Source: Eopsaltria australis
Taxonomy: Eukaryota; Chordata; Aves; Passeriformes; Petroicidae
Length of the DNA: 64,000 nt
Assembly: GCA_034509425.1 (NCBI GenBank)
Contig: JAVTVJ010000130.1
Location: forward strand, 4,333,501-4,397,500
Direction: 5' to 3'
Shown here one piece after another: positions 51,958 to 64,000 of the stretch; position 1 is the first letter of the stretch, and every line of letters begins with the position of its first letter. The notes below the pieces were generated by a model that saw only the letters and a program-made list of their open reading frames with translations, was not told where the DNA came from and made no database searches. Position numbers and translations under genes: made by a program.

Positions 51958-54559
51958 ATATTTGCTTCCCTACAGATTGCAGGAGTAGCCAGCTGGAATC
52001 TTTGTACAGAGTCCCTATAAAAATAACATGCAGGAAATGTTTTGGAGTGGCTACTTTTAATAAGCAGAAGGGAGCAGTTGCCCTCCTGCAAATCAGGCAC
52101 CTCCTGACCTGCTTCTTAATAGGAGCTGAAATCAAAGACCCTTTATGCTGCTGAAAGTCTGAAACTGGGAAGCTTTTCCAGCAAGGAAGAAGTCCTGAGG
52201 CACTTCTCCTTGTCCCTTATATGTTCTTTCTAGCCTTTGGCTACTCATGGAAAGAAATGCCTTTCTACTTAAACATAGTTTGACTAATTAATCTATTCCA
52301 TCTGTTCTTTCCTCCCAAAATGTAACCATGACACTGAAGTTTCCGAAACAGATTTGGTTCTCATATTGATAAACAGGTCACAGAAAAACAGGAGTGTGGT
52401 GAAAGGGATGAATGGAAATGTTGGGATTTTAGCTTTTATTTCATCCTGACCAGCTTCTGATGCTTTCATGCAGATGGTGATTTATACAGGTGCTGCATAC
52501 GTGTGGGGAGTCAACAAACACACCGAGACTGTTCCTGAAACCAGATCGGGAAAGCCCATCAGTGCTGGCAGAAAGGCTCTGAAAGTGCACTGTGTTAAAA
52601 CTGGGAGTTGTACAAATTTCAGCAGAATTAAGTCATTCCTTTAGGTTTTACAGGTGATTTTCCTCTTGAAACAACTACCCAGAATCTGCTTGTCACCCAC
52701 AGAGATTAGTAAATGGGGTATAGTTTGATCATTTTCTTAAAACACTAAAAAAAGAGCCAGATAGGTTAATTTTTAACAGTTCCAAGTGCACCTGAGCTGC
52801 TCTGACACTCCCCAGTTCACGCTGCTGCAGAGCTGAGAGCAGCCCTGTGCCATGTGCAAGTTTGCTTCTAACAAGTTAGCCCTGCTCATGGAGATCAAAC
52901 GCCCTTTATCTGAACCGACAGCAGGTAACTGATCAAATATTACTGAGTTTGCCTTTAAATTTTAACCTGCAAGACTTACACTGCATCCTGTCGGATTTTA
53001 TGTTTCGTGACACAGTGTGCCAGAACCAGGCAGTACAGCACAGCATAATGCAACGTGACAGCTAAATTCAAAGGAAAAGACAGTTCTGCAACAATTAACC
53101 ACTCTGGATACTTGGAGTGCTTTGCAGTTACAGCAGCCACCAAGGAGTCCCCATAGCAGGCCTGTCAGCTGCAGGGATGCCCATCTTTTTTGAAGGCTCA
53201 AAGCCAGGCTGCTGGTGCTGGTTTCCTCAACTTTGTTGAGTTTGGGACAAAAAAACTTTGAATAGGTTTTGGGTGTTTTTTGCTTGTTTTTATGTTCTGA
53301 TTAGTTTCTCTTCTCAGCAATAGATTGCCCATGTTACCGCTCCATTGCAAAAGTATAATATTATTATGTCCAAACTTGAAGAGAAAATAGTAAAAAATAT
53401 ATTCTCTAATGAGATAAGTGTGCTCAGTCCAGACCGTATGTAATTTGGATAACCTTGACAACTAACACAATAAACAGTGCCATGATTTTAAGTGGGGATG
53501 AGCTAGCATGTTACAATCTCCCTGCCAAATCTAATACAGGCGCCAAGCCTTCCAGGTGTTTCATTGTGTTATCACACAGAACTAACATAATTTTTTCTTT
53601 CAGTTCTGAAGAGGTGGTCCAAAATGTTTAAACTACAGTAGTTGCAACATGTCAAAGAGGGAATTTATTATCTCAGCCCCAATAGGTCTTAATAAGCCTT
53701 ACACAACTGTTTAGGCATTTATTCTATTAACGGCTGTTCATTCCAGTGGCTTCACCTGAATATTCATGATCTTACTATTCCCAGTGCTTCAGTGTAGCAG
53801 CTGTTTGAAATCCACAGCAAATGTTCAAGAGAGTTCCACAAATATAAACACCCTCACAGCTGAATGTTTGGGGCCTGTGCATCGCAGAGGAGAGACATGA
53901 AACATTTATGTGGAGTGATTTTTGGAGGATGGCATTTACAAAGCTTAAATAGTCCTCGCACATTTGGGAGCACTTCAGTGTGATTGGGACATTACCATGG
54001 AGGACAAAGAGTCTGGAAGAGCCCACATCTCACAAAGATGTTATGCTCGCCTCTGTGCGATAATTCAGTGTAACGGAGGATTCCTGCTAAATTCCAGATT
54101 CGGAATCAAACCTAGGCAACTGGAATTGCTGGTGGGGTGTTCTGGGTTTTTTTTCCTTGCCTCATCAACATGGCATTGAATGAGGATGGAAATGGCACAC
54201 ACAGAAGGGAGGGAACATGAAAGTAAAAAGCAAAGTGTTCAATTAAATTAAACTAAAGAGAGAAGGAAACAGGTCATTATAAATAAATCCTAAAAATATT
54301 TAAATCACCTCATTTCTGTAGGAACTGAGTGTCTAACTCAGGTCTCTACCTATGTAAACCATTTGTCTCATATTAAGTAGAAAACAAGTTATGATGGAGT
54401 CTAACCAGATAAGACACTTTAATTAGCAGGCACATGGAGGACATAAAGAATTCAAGCTCTCTCAGAGGAGTGGGGATGGGAAGCGAGTGCTCTACCTGTG
54501 GTTCCATCTGTTCTGCTACTGCCCGTGTTGCTGGTATCTAGAAATTGTCACAGGCTCAG

Positions 54560-54778
54560 GATTATTTAGGAAAAAATTTTTGCTTGTGAGGATTGTGAGG
54601 CCCTGGCACAGGTTGCCCAGGGAAGCTGTGGCTGCTTCACCCCTGGAAGTGTCCAAGGCTGGGTTAGACAAGGCTTGGAGCAACCTGGGAAGTGTCCCTG
54701 CCTGGGAAGTGTCCCTGCCTATGACAGGGGGTGGAATGAGATGAGCTTTAAAGCCTCTTCCTTACCCAAACCATTCTG
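54560..54778 (+). mobile_element. CR1 non-LTR retrotransposon, 3'-end fragment
   Basis: Reads forward on the + strand: GAGGCCCTGGCACAGGTTGC, CCAGGGAAGCTGTGGCTGC, CCCTGGAAGTGTCCAAGGCT, GGCTTGGAGCAACCTGGGA, ending at CCCAAACCATTCTGATGACT near the 3' tail. It carries an internal 17-bp duplication (54684-54717). 5'-truncated and non-coding. Confidence 0.9.
54684..54717 (+). repeat. 17-bp tandem duplication inside the CR1 copy
   Basis: CCTGGGAAGTGTCCCTG occurs twice head to tail (54684-54700, 54701-54717) with no mismatch. The CR1 consensus has this segment once, so the duplication arose after insertion. Confidence 0.95.
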
Positions 54779-55411
54779 ATGACTCTGTTATTGTTGGTGG
54801 TCCCTGCTGAAATTACTGGAAGGATTTAGCCCCTTTCTCACAGGACAAGTGCTCTCCTGCTGGAAAATGCTTGGAGGGCATACGAGGATGTTTTACTCTG
54901 AGAAGGAGCAGAGGTGCCGGCAGTGGAATTAGGGTTTGGCACTGCGTCTGTCTGCATGAAGGACTCATCGGGGAAGCAGGAATAGTCATGCAGTTGAGGG
55001 CACTGTCCCAGGACCTGCAAGACAGATTTCTTCCTCATTTCATAGATTTCCACAATTGTGAGATTTCTGATCTCACACAGAAACTGGCAAGTGGGGCAGA
55101 AACAGGAGAGCAGGACTGTGTCCTACAGTGACTCCAACTTCAACATTGCCTTTCCAGTTCAAAAGTTGGGTCTGCATTTCCTTCCCAGACAGTTCCCTGC
55201 ATCTTAAATCAAGATCCACATGTGGACAGATGTACTTTTGATGGAAGAGGAAGAACAGAAAAACAGAAGCTGGAAACACAACAGCCAAAAGTGTTTCCCA
55301 CTCTCTGAATTGCTCAAATAGGAAATTTTAGAGTGACTCTGGCTTGTCATTTTTCCCTGGACTTCTTTTAATACACTGACAGATTTGACATGACAGCAAC
55401 ATTAAATTACA

Positions 55412-55469
55412 GTTAATTAAATAGTTAAGCTATAGTTACTGTTAATTAAATAGTTAAACTATAGTCAAA
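55412..55469 (+). repeat. 29-bp AT-rich tandem duplication
   Basis: A unit beginning GTTAATTAAATAGTTAA at 55412-55440 is repeated at 55441-55469 with a handful of changes near its end. Each unit carries the homeodomain-type core TTAATTAA. Confidence 0.9.
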
Positions 55470-56592
55470 TTACAATAAATGTCAGTCTAGATATTGCAAA
55501 TTTATACACGTATTCCTGTGTATTGTGCATGCAAACCAGTTAAGATCTTCCATAAACTATTGAAAACAGCCATATTTAGCTTTTGTAGAATTCAGAGAGA
55601 AGGAATGTCCTTTCAGAGCCTTTGCCACCATGCAGATCTCACAAAAAAATAGAGTTCTAGTGTTTAAAGGAAACCTTACAACAGCCCCAGGATTTTCAGT
55701 AATATACTGGGGGAGGCATTGTTCATATACAGACCTGATCTCTGTGAACAGTAACGGTTCCAGGCTAATAATGAAATAATCCATTTTTAGTAGATGAAAG
55801 AAGGGGGATCAGAAAAGTAACTTGATCTGTGGGTAATAATGGTGCCAAAAGCTTATAATGGAAAATATCTAAAGAATCCGAGACTCTCTTTGAGAGATAT
55901 GAATGATTTCTTTTTTCTTGCAAAAAGTGTATGAAGAACTTGAGAAGAAGTGCCTGAGTGAATTTTATGAGAAAAAGCTCTGTTTGGGGGAGAAAGGGGC
56001 AGTGTCGAGTTGCAGCCCAAACACAGCCCAGCCTTACGTAACAGGAGGCACAGCTGAAAGATGTTCCGACGCCTGCACTCGATGCACTTGCACTTTGACT
56101 TTTTTTTTCTTTCTCCTTCTCCTTTCATTTTCTCCTCTCCCAAAACCAAACTTTATAAACCAGCAGGGAAAAGTCCCTGCGTCCAATTTTCCATCTATTA
56201 ACACGCTCCATGATTCATACTCTAATGATCATTCAGCAGCAAGAAAATATGGGGTAAAATCACTAAAATCAACGGAACACTTGCTGTTTATTTCAACACG
56301 GTCAGGGTTTTGCCATTCCTGCCCAAATACTTTGATTGGGCAGTCAAACTGAATTTCATACAGATACATCACCAGCGTGCACCGCTCAGCTTAGCTCATT
56401 GTGCAAACAATCCTTACTCAGACAACCAGCCCTAATAACATCCCAGAGCCTCTCCACAGAGGAAGGTTGGCAGGAGCCTCCCTTCCATCTGTGGAAGTTT
56501 TGGAACTACAGCACTGAATTCTGAAACACAGCCAGGACTTAGCCAGAACTAATGCTCTTGTACAATAGTACTCTTTGAAGTTTTTACAGGTA

Positions 56593-56672
56593 TTAACCCA
56601 CCTATCCCTGTTTTACAGTTGGGGCAGATGAGGCACCAAGGGGCAAATATTACCCATGGTTATTCAGCAGAT
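56593..56672 (-). mobile_element. MIR/L2-type relic
   Basis: CCACCTATCCCTGTTTTACA, then CAGATGAGGCACCAAGGGGC and TTATTCAGCAGATCTGTG follow the motif ccccattttacagatgaggaaactgaggcacagag...cacacagct shared by MIR and L2 elements, in the reverse orientation. Short and diverged but in the right order. Confidence 0.45.
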
Positions 56673-59600
56673 CTGTGCTCACAGTGTGCTCTCAGCAATG
56701 GTGTGCTGTCTGTCTGGATGAGGCAGGCACGGGAATGAGAAGAAAAATGAGGAAGGTGTGTTTAGGGCAGGTAAAATGGCCCTTTTGGCCATTCCCTCCA
56801 TTAAAATCCCTTTATTTTTTTGCAGTTTCATCCATTGCATTGCAGCCATAACATCCAACTCCCACTCAGTTATCCTGGGCACGCGTGTACTGGGTACCAG
56901 CAAGTAAATAATGACATTGTGGGTACTTCTCTGGCACAATCACTTCAAGTGTATTGCAAAATTCAGTCTTTCTCTCTCTCTAGTTGCACACACACAAACC
57001 TCCCTACTCTGTGTGTAAGTGCATGTGTAATGCAGATAAATCATTGGATTTCAATGACTGCTGGGCTGAGATTGAAATAAGAAATAGCTTGTTGATTACT
57101 AAGGCGATTAAAAGGATCATCTTATTGATTCCCACCCAGCCAGGCACAGACCTCAGTAATGAACATCGACTGGTTTAATAAGGGAAAAGGCAAGATTTAC
57201 TGGATGCATGTGCTTTTCATTAGAGTGAGCTGAAAGGAAATAAAAAATGCTGACCTACCCAGTCATGGGCCACTGTGCCTCTTACTCTTACGAGTGCAGC
57301 TAGTACAGCAAAGTAATAGAAAGCAGTATGTGACTGCATAGGGGCAATACCAATAAAATTATTGAAACTAAAGTACCAGAAATTAAATTATTTTCTTCTC
57401 TCTTTCCCTCTTTTTGTACTGATCTCCATTCCCTTTGCTTGGAGCACAAGAATTTGGATGTCCATTAAAAATGAAAGCTGACTGTGTTTTTAAAAATCAG
57501 AGGCAAGGTCTCCTTCCCTTGTAGATCTGTTGGGAGATATGAGATGCCTATAAGTAGCTCATCCATCTGGGTTCATACTAGGAGCAAATGAATCTCTGAA
57601 AGATAAGCCTGAGGTTAAAAAGGCATCAGCGTGGATGTTTGTGTTCTACAGGAGTTCAGACATCAGTCCTATTTGTTCTTGGAACAATCAATGGCTCTGT
57701 GAATGTCTCCTTCAGAAAGACTTTCATTTCTCAGCCTGAATCAGGTACAACTGCAGGTGCTTGGTACAGGTGACGGGCGAATTTCTCTCCCCAACCATCA
57801 GCAACAGTAGCTGATTTTACAAGAAAACAAGTAACCATATTTTCACATGTGTAAATCATACCTCAGAAAATTTACACCCCTGCCAGAGAACTCATACTTG
57901 AACCTAACTCCTACACTGATGTGTAACCTCCTCAAAATCCAAGGCAGAGAGGTCGGTAGGGTACAGGAACCAGGCTGTGCAGGAAAGATCTTGTTTCTGG
58001 AAGAGAGGAAGCGGGTCTCCGAGGATTAGAGACGATGTGGGCTGCTGAGGGAGACAAGACTTTCAAATAAACATCCCGTCACATCACCCCCTGATTCACA
58101 GAGCCCACAGTGCTGCTGAATCACAGGGATTTTTACAAATAATCAAATACCTTGCATATCACATATATGAAACATGATGTTCTTACTTGGTAGCCCCAAG
58201 GAGAGTATTCCTTTCTAAAACAGCACAATGTGTGTTTTCTTTGCCTGCTTACACAGTGAATGATGAGGAAATGACGAAATTTAGTATTGTGACCGCTTTT
58301 TATTCCGCATGAGAAGCGCAGATTTCCTGGAGCATTTAAAACCAGAGGGGCCAAAGTTTGCTTAGACATGCAAAGTCTGCAGATCCAAAGTACCTCCACT
58401 AACCCTAAGGGTTTTATGCAAGATTTGCCACCATGTCCCATTTTAAGGAAAAGGGGGACAGCCCCAATTAGTAAATGAATTTTCCTTTAACTTGAGTAAT
58501 TGGTACAATACTCACAGCTACATCTGTGCCTCTGTGAGGGGCTCCTTGTTGTTGCATCCTTTCAATATCACAGGAACTTGGCTGATCTTCTTTCACTTTA
58601 ATTTCTTTATAGTATTGTTACTGACTGTGGGAAGGTACCAAGCTGACTTCATTTGAGTAAAGTCCCTTCCTGCCCATGTGTCCTACTGGAGTGGTATTCC
58701 CTGCTCGGTCTTCTTGTCTTGTGCACTTGAAGAGCTCAGTTCTGCCTCCACGGAGCACAGGCAGAGTCCCAGCTGGTTTGGGTATCTTGACTTGGCAGCC
58801 CAGGAATCAGCAGCCCTTTAGGAGTGGGGTGCAAAGCATTTCATTCTCTCTCAGCTGAAAGACTTTGGGTTACAGCTCAGCAGCAGTTTGGAGAATCAGC
58901 CTCCTAAAGAACCAAGATGCTGATAAGCAATATCCTGCCTCCAGACAGATGCTCCCAGCTCCCAGGAACTGCTGAGCTCCAAATTCAGCAAGAACCAGTG
59001 ACACTGACATGACATTCAGGTGAGAGAGGCCACTGTTGAGGGCATGAAATATGCCTCATAAGTGATATCTCCTCAGGAGCTGAGAGCCCTTGTCCTCGCA
59101 GGGACGTGTCCCTCAGGCCATCGCAGTGCCTGGCCTGGAGCCAGCCCTGCCAGTGCCACTCAAACCCCAGAGCATCCAGTCCCTGTGTCGTAACCGCAGC
59201 TCTGAACGCGGCTCCTCCAAGCACAGTTTCCCTCTCGGTTCCACCGTGTCCCCAGTTCTGCCCAGATAGGTTGATGGCTGGGTTGGATAAACGGCTGTAG
59301 CACAAGATGATAAACCAGTTGCATGAAAAGTTGTTTCAGGAGCTGTGAAATGCTGCCTGCACAGGAACATGCACCTCTGAATTGCTAATATTAAACAAGT
59401 CCAAGTTCTCCAAAGCCCTTTATGAACACCTTTCTCTCTGCTTATGAGTGCCCTATTTAAATCATGCTCAGAATGGTCAGATTGGAAATAAAATGCAGCT
59501 GAAGGGCTCCAGCAGCACTGAGAAAGGATTTCAATTCAAAAGAAATGGCTGAGCTTCCAGTCATACCAACCATCTGTCTGGTACCTCTGGCCAAAACCTA

Positions 59601-62600
59601 CCAGAGCCCTGCCAGAAGGGATGGGGTCTCTCACCTTGAGTCCTACCATCTTCATTCCTTTCCCAGAAACCAAATATGGCATTTCCAGTCCTGGATATAA
59701 ACTACTGATTTAAGAAATGTTGTACATTATGCTGTATACTGGAATAAAGCCCACATTGTCCAGGCAGTCTTTTTCCAAGAGCTGATTTCCCTCCTCTGTC
59801 TGCTTTCACCCAAGAGGTGCCAGCAGTCAGAGCTTCCCCTTCCAAAGCTGGCAGTGCCAACTTCCAGCTGAGGTCAGAGTTAAGGTTTGTTCCTTTTGCA
59901 GAGGAATTTGGGCATGTGTTAGATTTCTTGGATACTGGAAATGCAAAGAGTTTCTTGTGGAGGCTGTTTTTCGGTGTGATTGCTTGCTATAATGTGTGGG
60001 CACAAAGGGGTGTCCAAAGCTCTCCTTAGCCAAGTATTTCCTTGCATTTTAAGGTTTGCATGGGTGGGTTTTGTACTTAAGCAGCCTTTAATGTATTCAA
60101 AAAAAGGTTTGGTTGGTGGCTTACATAATTGTGTTGAATCTGACCCAGACGTGTTGTCACAGCACTGCTGTCAGAGAGAGTGAGCTGTCAGATTGAAATA
60201 TTCACTTGTAATGTAGGTTATTGGGCCCTTTCTTTCCAAAATGCACCCAGCAGAAAGACAGGAGTGGTAGGAACTGGAATTATAGAGCTCTCCAGCAGGG
60301 TTAAATCTTCTCAAGTCACTGCCTCATAATTTTCAGGCAAACTTTGTTCTGTTTCAGCACCAGATTCCAGCGGATTGGTTTTTTTTTCACTGTTCTTCAC
60401 TGGAATCGTAGTTAGAGGTTGTAACTTCATCTAGTGTCTGTAATTATAGATATTTACTGAAAATATGCCCAAATGGGAAGTAAAAGCATTCAAAGACTCA
60501 GGCTGTCTGCAGTCAGCCTTACAACACAGAGCACTGCACCATCAGGCACCATCATTACACAGTTGATCTCTAATTAAAACCTTAAATATCAGAGACCATA
60601 TAAAGGGCTGACCTTTTCCACTGAGAAAAGACTCATTGTTCTTTGGTGCTAAAGATACATGAGGTATCTTTAAAGATATAACCTTGCTCATTCCAGGACA
60701 CTTTTCAAAAAATATTCTGCTCTAGTCATTGATAGGAGGCTCAAGTAGCTGTAATAAACCAATTTATACCACATAACAGCAGTTACATACATTTGAAAAC
60801 ATTTTACTGTGTATTTCTTAGTTATTGAAACTTGGATTTTTATTATGCACCATCTCCTTTTTTAAGTCAATTCGGGTATCAGAGACCAAAAATGTTAAGT
60901 CTGTCTTGGAGAGTATTATTTCTCAATCAAAGAATGTAATGACTTCCCATGGATAAATCTTGCACTTGCCATTGTGTAGTCTTTATTCTATAACATGGTG
61001 ATCCCACAGTGTTGTGACTGCTTGATACACTATATCACATAATATATCTGCTACCTGGATTCTCATTACAAAGGGAGAGACAAGTGAGATTGGAAAGTGA
61101 GAGCAGAACCTTTCAGATCAAAGTAAAATGGAAAGTGGTGAGAAGTAAAAAAAGTCTGTGGAAAAGTCACATTATCAGGACCTTGAATTCTCCCCAGGTT
61201 CAAGTGACACAGGTAGAAAAACAGCTTAATTTCTGCCCGATCTAAAGACAGCCTTTTGAACAGAGGAGAGGGATGTTAGGAAAGGAAGTTAGTTTGTTGG
61301 GAAGACAAGGCATCTGTGAAAGATATCAATCTGAACCAAAAAAATGCGCTCCTGTCCTCAGCTGGAGCGACGTGTGCAGCCTCAGTTCCCTGGGGCTCCC
61401 GACTGCTCTGGCTGCATTTAATGTGCTTTGCACCAACTCCAAGGCAGCACCTCTCTTGTGTGGGCAGTGTGGGGCTCTCTCCCCTTGCACACATCACAAA
61501 CACTGGCTGTTTGGAAATGTTTACCTAAGCCAAAACTCTTCATTTGAAGCTTCATCTGCAGGGATGGCTCTGACAGTTCCACCAAAGGCAAAGAAAGGGT
61601 CCCAAACTTCCCAGCACCAGTGTGTTGTACGGGCTCCAGGAGGTCCCTGATAGGCATCGCTTCTGGTTTGTGTTTGTACACACACAGCTGTCTGAGCTTT
61701 GTTTCAGTTTGGTACTACTTCTACTTCTGATAGATGGGGAATCTAACCCTGTCTGTAACAATGGACTTGATTGCTTAATTGAGCTTTGTGTTGGTTTTGC
61801 TCGCACGCAAGTGAGTTCACAGGAATTCAACATGTGCTCCAATATTTCCTCCTTCTGCACAGAAGGAATAAAAGAAACTTTCCCTAAACTGTTCAACAGC
61901 TTCTCTCTCTGCTGTCTTTCCCTGGTATTCTTCAGCCTCGACACCGCCAAGCTTATTTTGCTGACCCAGCTGTACAGTTTGATTGACAGGATGCAGAAAG
62001 ATGAGGTACCAGCTTCAGTTCAGTTCTCTTCTCTGAAGCTGCCCCAGCTCACACCACTCAGTTCATTTTTACTCAGCACCTCACTCTCATGAAATCTGCT
62101 TTGAATCTGGGCAGTATGTTCGATAGTGGTCCTGACTTATTAATTCAGTTTCATTCTTTGAATTAAATACTGCAGGGCAGAACTGATTATAAATGGTTGA
62201 GGCCACTTGCATCAGATAATTGACTGGCAACTGAACAGTCTCTCCTAGGATTCATATTCCATGGGCAAAGGCGTGCTCTGTCATGAAAAGAAACATTTGC
62301 TAAAGCCTGATCTCATTGCCTTTTGCATGGGCAGGATTTGGAATAGGCCATAACCCAGCACGGACCACGTCCCACCACTGCCCTGGGATGGGACATGGCC
62401 AGTGTCTGAGTAAAGCTGCTCCTCACTGAGGCTGGAGCAGGCTGGAGGAGCTGCTCCCACTGCAGTGCTATTAATGTGCAGGGACCACTCGTGTGTGCAC
62501 TCACTGTCTTTGTGAGAAGAGAACCAAAAAATAAAGAAAGAAAGACACAGAAAGGCTATCAATCCCCTAAACTGGGGAAGATAAATTTGTGTGAAAAGTC

Positions 62601-64000
62601 GTGAGGAACCTGACAGGAAAGAGTTACTTTATGACATTTAGTGGCGAGGAAAAACAGCCTTAGGTTTTCTATTGTCTGCAGGTTTTTCTCTGTGAGAACA
62701 GAAGGTTGGGCACAAGGTGAACTGTCAGGAGGAAAAATCGAGGGAATCATAGAGAAGATGGGCCTTGTACATAATTGATCTGACAGAGTGCTGCCCACTC
62801 CATCATTGTGGCTGAAATACGCTCGGCCTCCTGCGCAATAATGCATGCGAGTTTAGCAGCGCAAGACTTGGTCTATTAGGGAGTTTGTTTAATCAGGAAT
62901 GCTCCCGTCCCCGCCAGTGCTCAGCGTCGCTTGCAAAACATGAAATCTGCTCTCTGACTGGAAGAGAAAATTCTGCTGTGCTCAACACTTTCAGCAGCAG
63001 ACATAAAAGCAGAAAGTGACTTTGAGTAAAATCGGGAGCTATTGGAAATAAGAGCAACATCTCTGCTGCCTTCAACAGGGCTAGAACTATGCTTTGTTCC
63101 CTGAAGAATTCCCTCACTGTTTCTCCCCATCAGATTTCTCTTCCCTTTTTTGATCCACTTCATGGAAGGTGTTATCATCTCATTGAATTGTGTCACAACT
63201 GTCCCAGCAATTCAGAAAATCTGAAGCTCTTTATAATGTGGTCCTTTATAAGTAGTTGTAAGTGGCTTTCATGTGAGGGGCAAAAGATCCCTGAGGATTG
63301 GGAATTTCAAACCTGGAGTGTTATTACAGCCACTAAATATCGTGTCTTTGCTACTGCAAGATAAAGAGGCAAAGCTTAAAAGATGAAGATACACCACGCT
63401 TTGTGTGAGTTCTGATAAAAGCTGGAGATAGCATTTTGAAGACTCCGGGTGGTCCAACCCTGCAGACTTTTTTGGGAAGGCTCTGTCCTGCCTTGCTTTG
63501 AGACAAACATGGATGAGTGGGCAAATGCTGCAAAGTGCCAGCAGTTCTCTGGGAGCCGAGAGCTCCTGGACCCCGAGGTGCTCGGTGGGACTCGACTCCT
63601 CACTGGTTCAGGCTGCACAGGAGATGCAGATCCTCCTCAAAATCACAGAGCTCAAGAGCTATGGAGGGACCACAGATATTTCCCTGCACTGTGACCTCTG
63701 TCACCTCCAGCTGAGGACACAGAGCAAGTGCTGGATGTTATCCCTTCCAGCCCATCCGATGGTGGATAAATCAAGCCAGCAGCACAGCAATAATGCAGAA
63801 GGGTCACCACAAGCAATTTTCTAAAAACTGTGCTGACATCACCAGAAATTTTATTTAAATCCTTCCTATTTCCAGCTAAAAAATCCATCATCATTATGAA
63901 AATTACTTGTATCAGACCCCAGAATAATCTTTTCAGAAAGGATCGCTCCTGATGTTTAAACCGATTGTGATTTATTTTACCTCTTGGATTTTTCCTCATG

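Larger units (their letters stand above)
43386..54559. other. First-intron DNA, no exon recognised
   Basis: Unique sequence of average composition, with a tract of T/C near 47228-47255, a T-run near 50345-50356, a 19-bp duplication at 51920-51957 and an octamer at 46163-46170. Frames of up to 146 codons (49254-49694, +) overlap antisense frames and have no recognisable domain. Confidence 0.5.
54779..64000. other. First-intron DNA to the window end, no exon recognised
   Basis: Unique sequence with a possible MIR-type relic at 56593-56672, local GC-rich patches (59095-59260, 62880-62935) and a pyrimidine stretch near 56100-56140. The 156-codon frame at 61622-62092 (+) is hydrophobic in its first part but is overlapped by a 132-codon antisense frame and matches nothing I know. 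No NFI exon 2 (starting DEFHPF) appears. Confidence 0.5.

Noticed and set aside
61552..62092. Long open frames on both strands (156 codons + at 61622-62092, 132 codons - at 61552-61950)
   Set aside because: They overlap each other in antisense, have no recognisable domain and no splice or promoter context. Frames of this length are expected by chance in 64 kb on six frames.

Overview
This window looks like non-coding DNA from a bird genome, and I can support only one coding segment in it. The avian call rests on several 3' fragments of CR1 non-LTR retrotransposons (about 34.98, 37.77, 42.04 and 54.56 kb) whose 3' ends carry the TCATAGAATCATAGAAT-type tails typical of bird CR1. It also rests on the low overall repeat load and on GT-AG style gene structure. 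Nothing bacterial, viral or plasmid-like is visible.

The anchor is a short first coding exon on the + strand at 9204-9299 (32 codons, N-terminus MKLADSIMAGKTSDGS, C-terminus DISARTWWM), followed directly by a GTGAGT splice donor. I recognise this as the alternative N-terminus of a Nuclear Factor I transcription factor, most likely NFIA. It replaces the usual short start peptide and is spliced in phase 0 to the large exon 2, which begins DEFHPF and encodes the DNA-binding domain. Exon 2 is not in the window, so everything from 9300 to 64000 is best read as the first part of a very long first intron. Positions 1 to about 8.9 kb are upstream flank and promoter. The recognition is from memory, and the paralogue (NFIA versus NFIB) is not settled by sequence alone.

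Layout: 1-8.8 kb is AT-rich upstream DNA with long A/T tracts and several AT-rich stretches that could be conserved regulatory elements. 8.8-9.3 kb holds a GA repeat, a 5' leader with two upstream ORFs, a second possible splice donor and the NFI exon. 9.6-9.9 kb is a small CpG-rich patch just inside the intron. 10-24.8 kb is intronic DNA with candidate regulatory stretches and degraded palindromic repeats. 24.85-25.28 kb is a second, stronger CpG-rich island with no assigned gene. 25.3-64 kb is intron with CR1 fragments, MIR-like relics, short tandem duplications, two clean hairpins and simple repeats.

Many open reading frames of 60-158 codons exist on both strands, but none shows a recognisable domain, a coherent splice context or protein-like composition, so I treat them as chance. 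I found no tRNA, rRNA, CRISPR or protein-coding gene other than the NFI exon.
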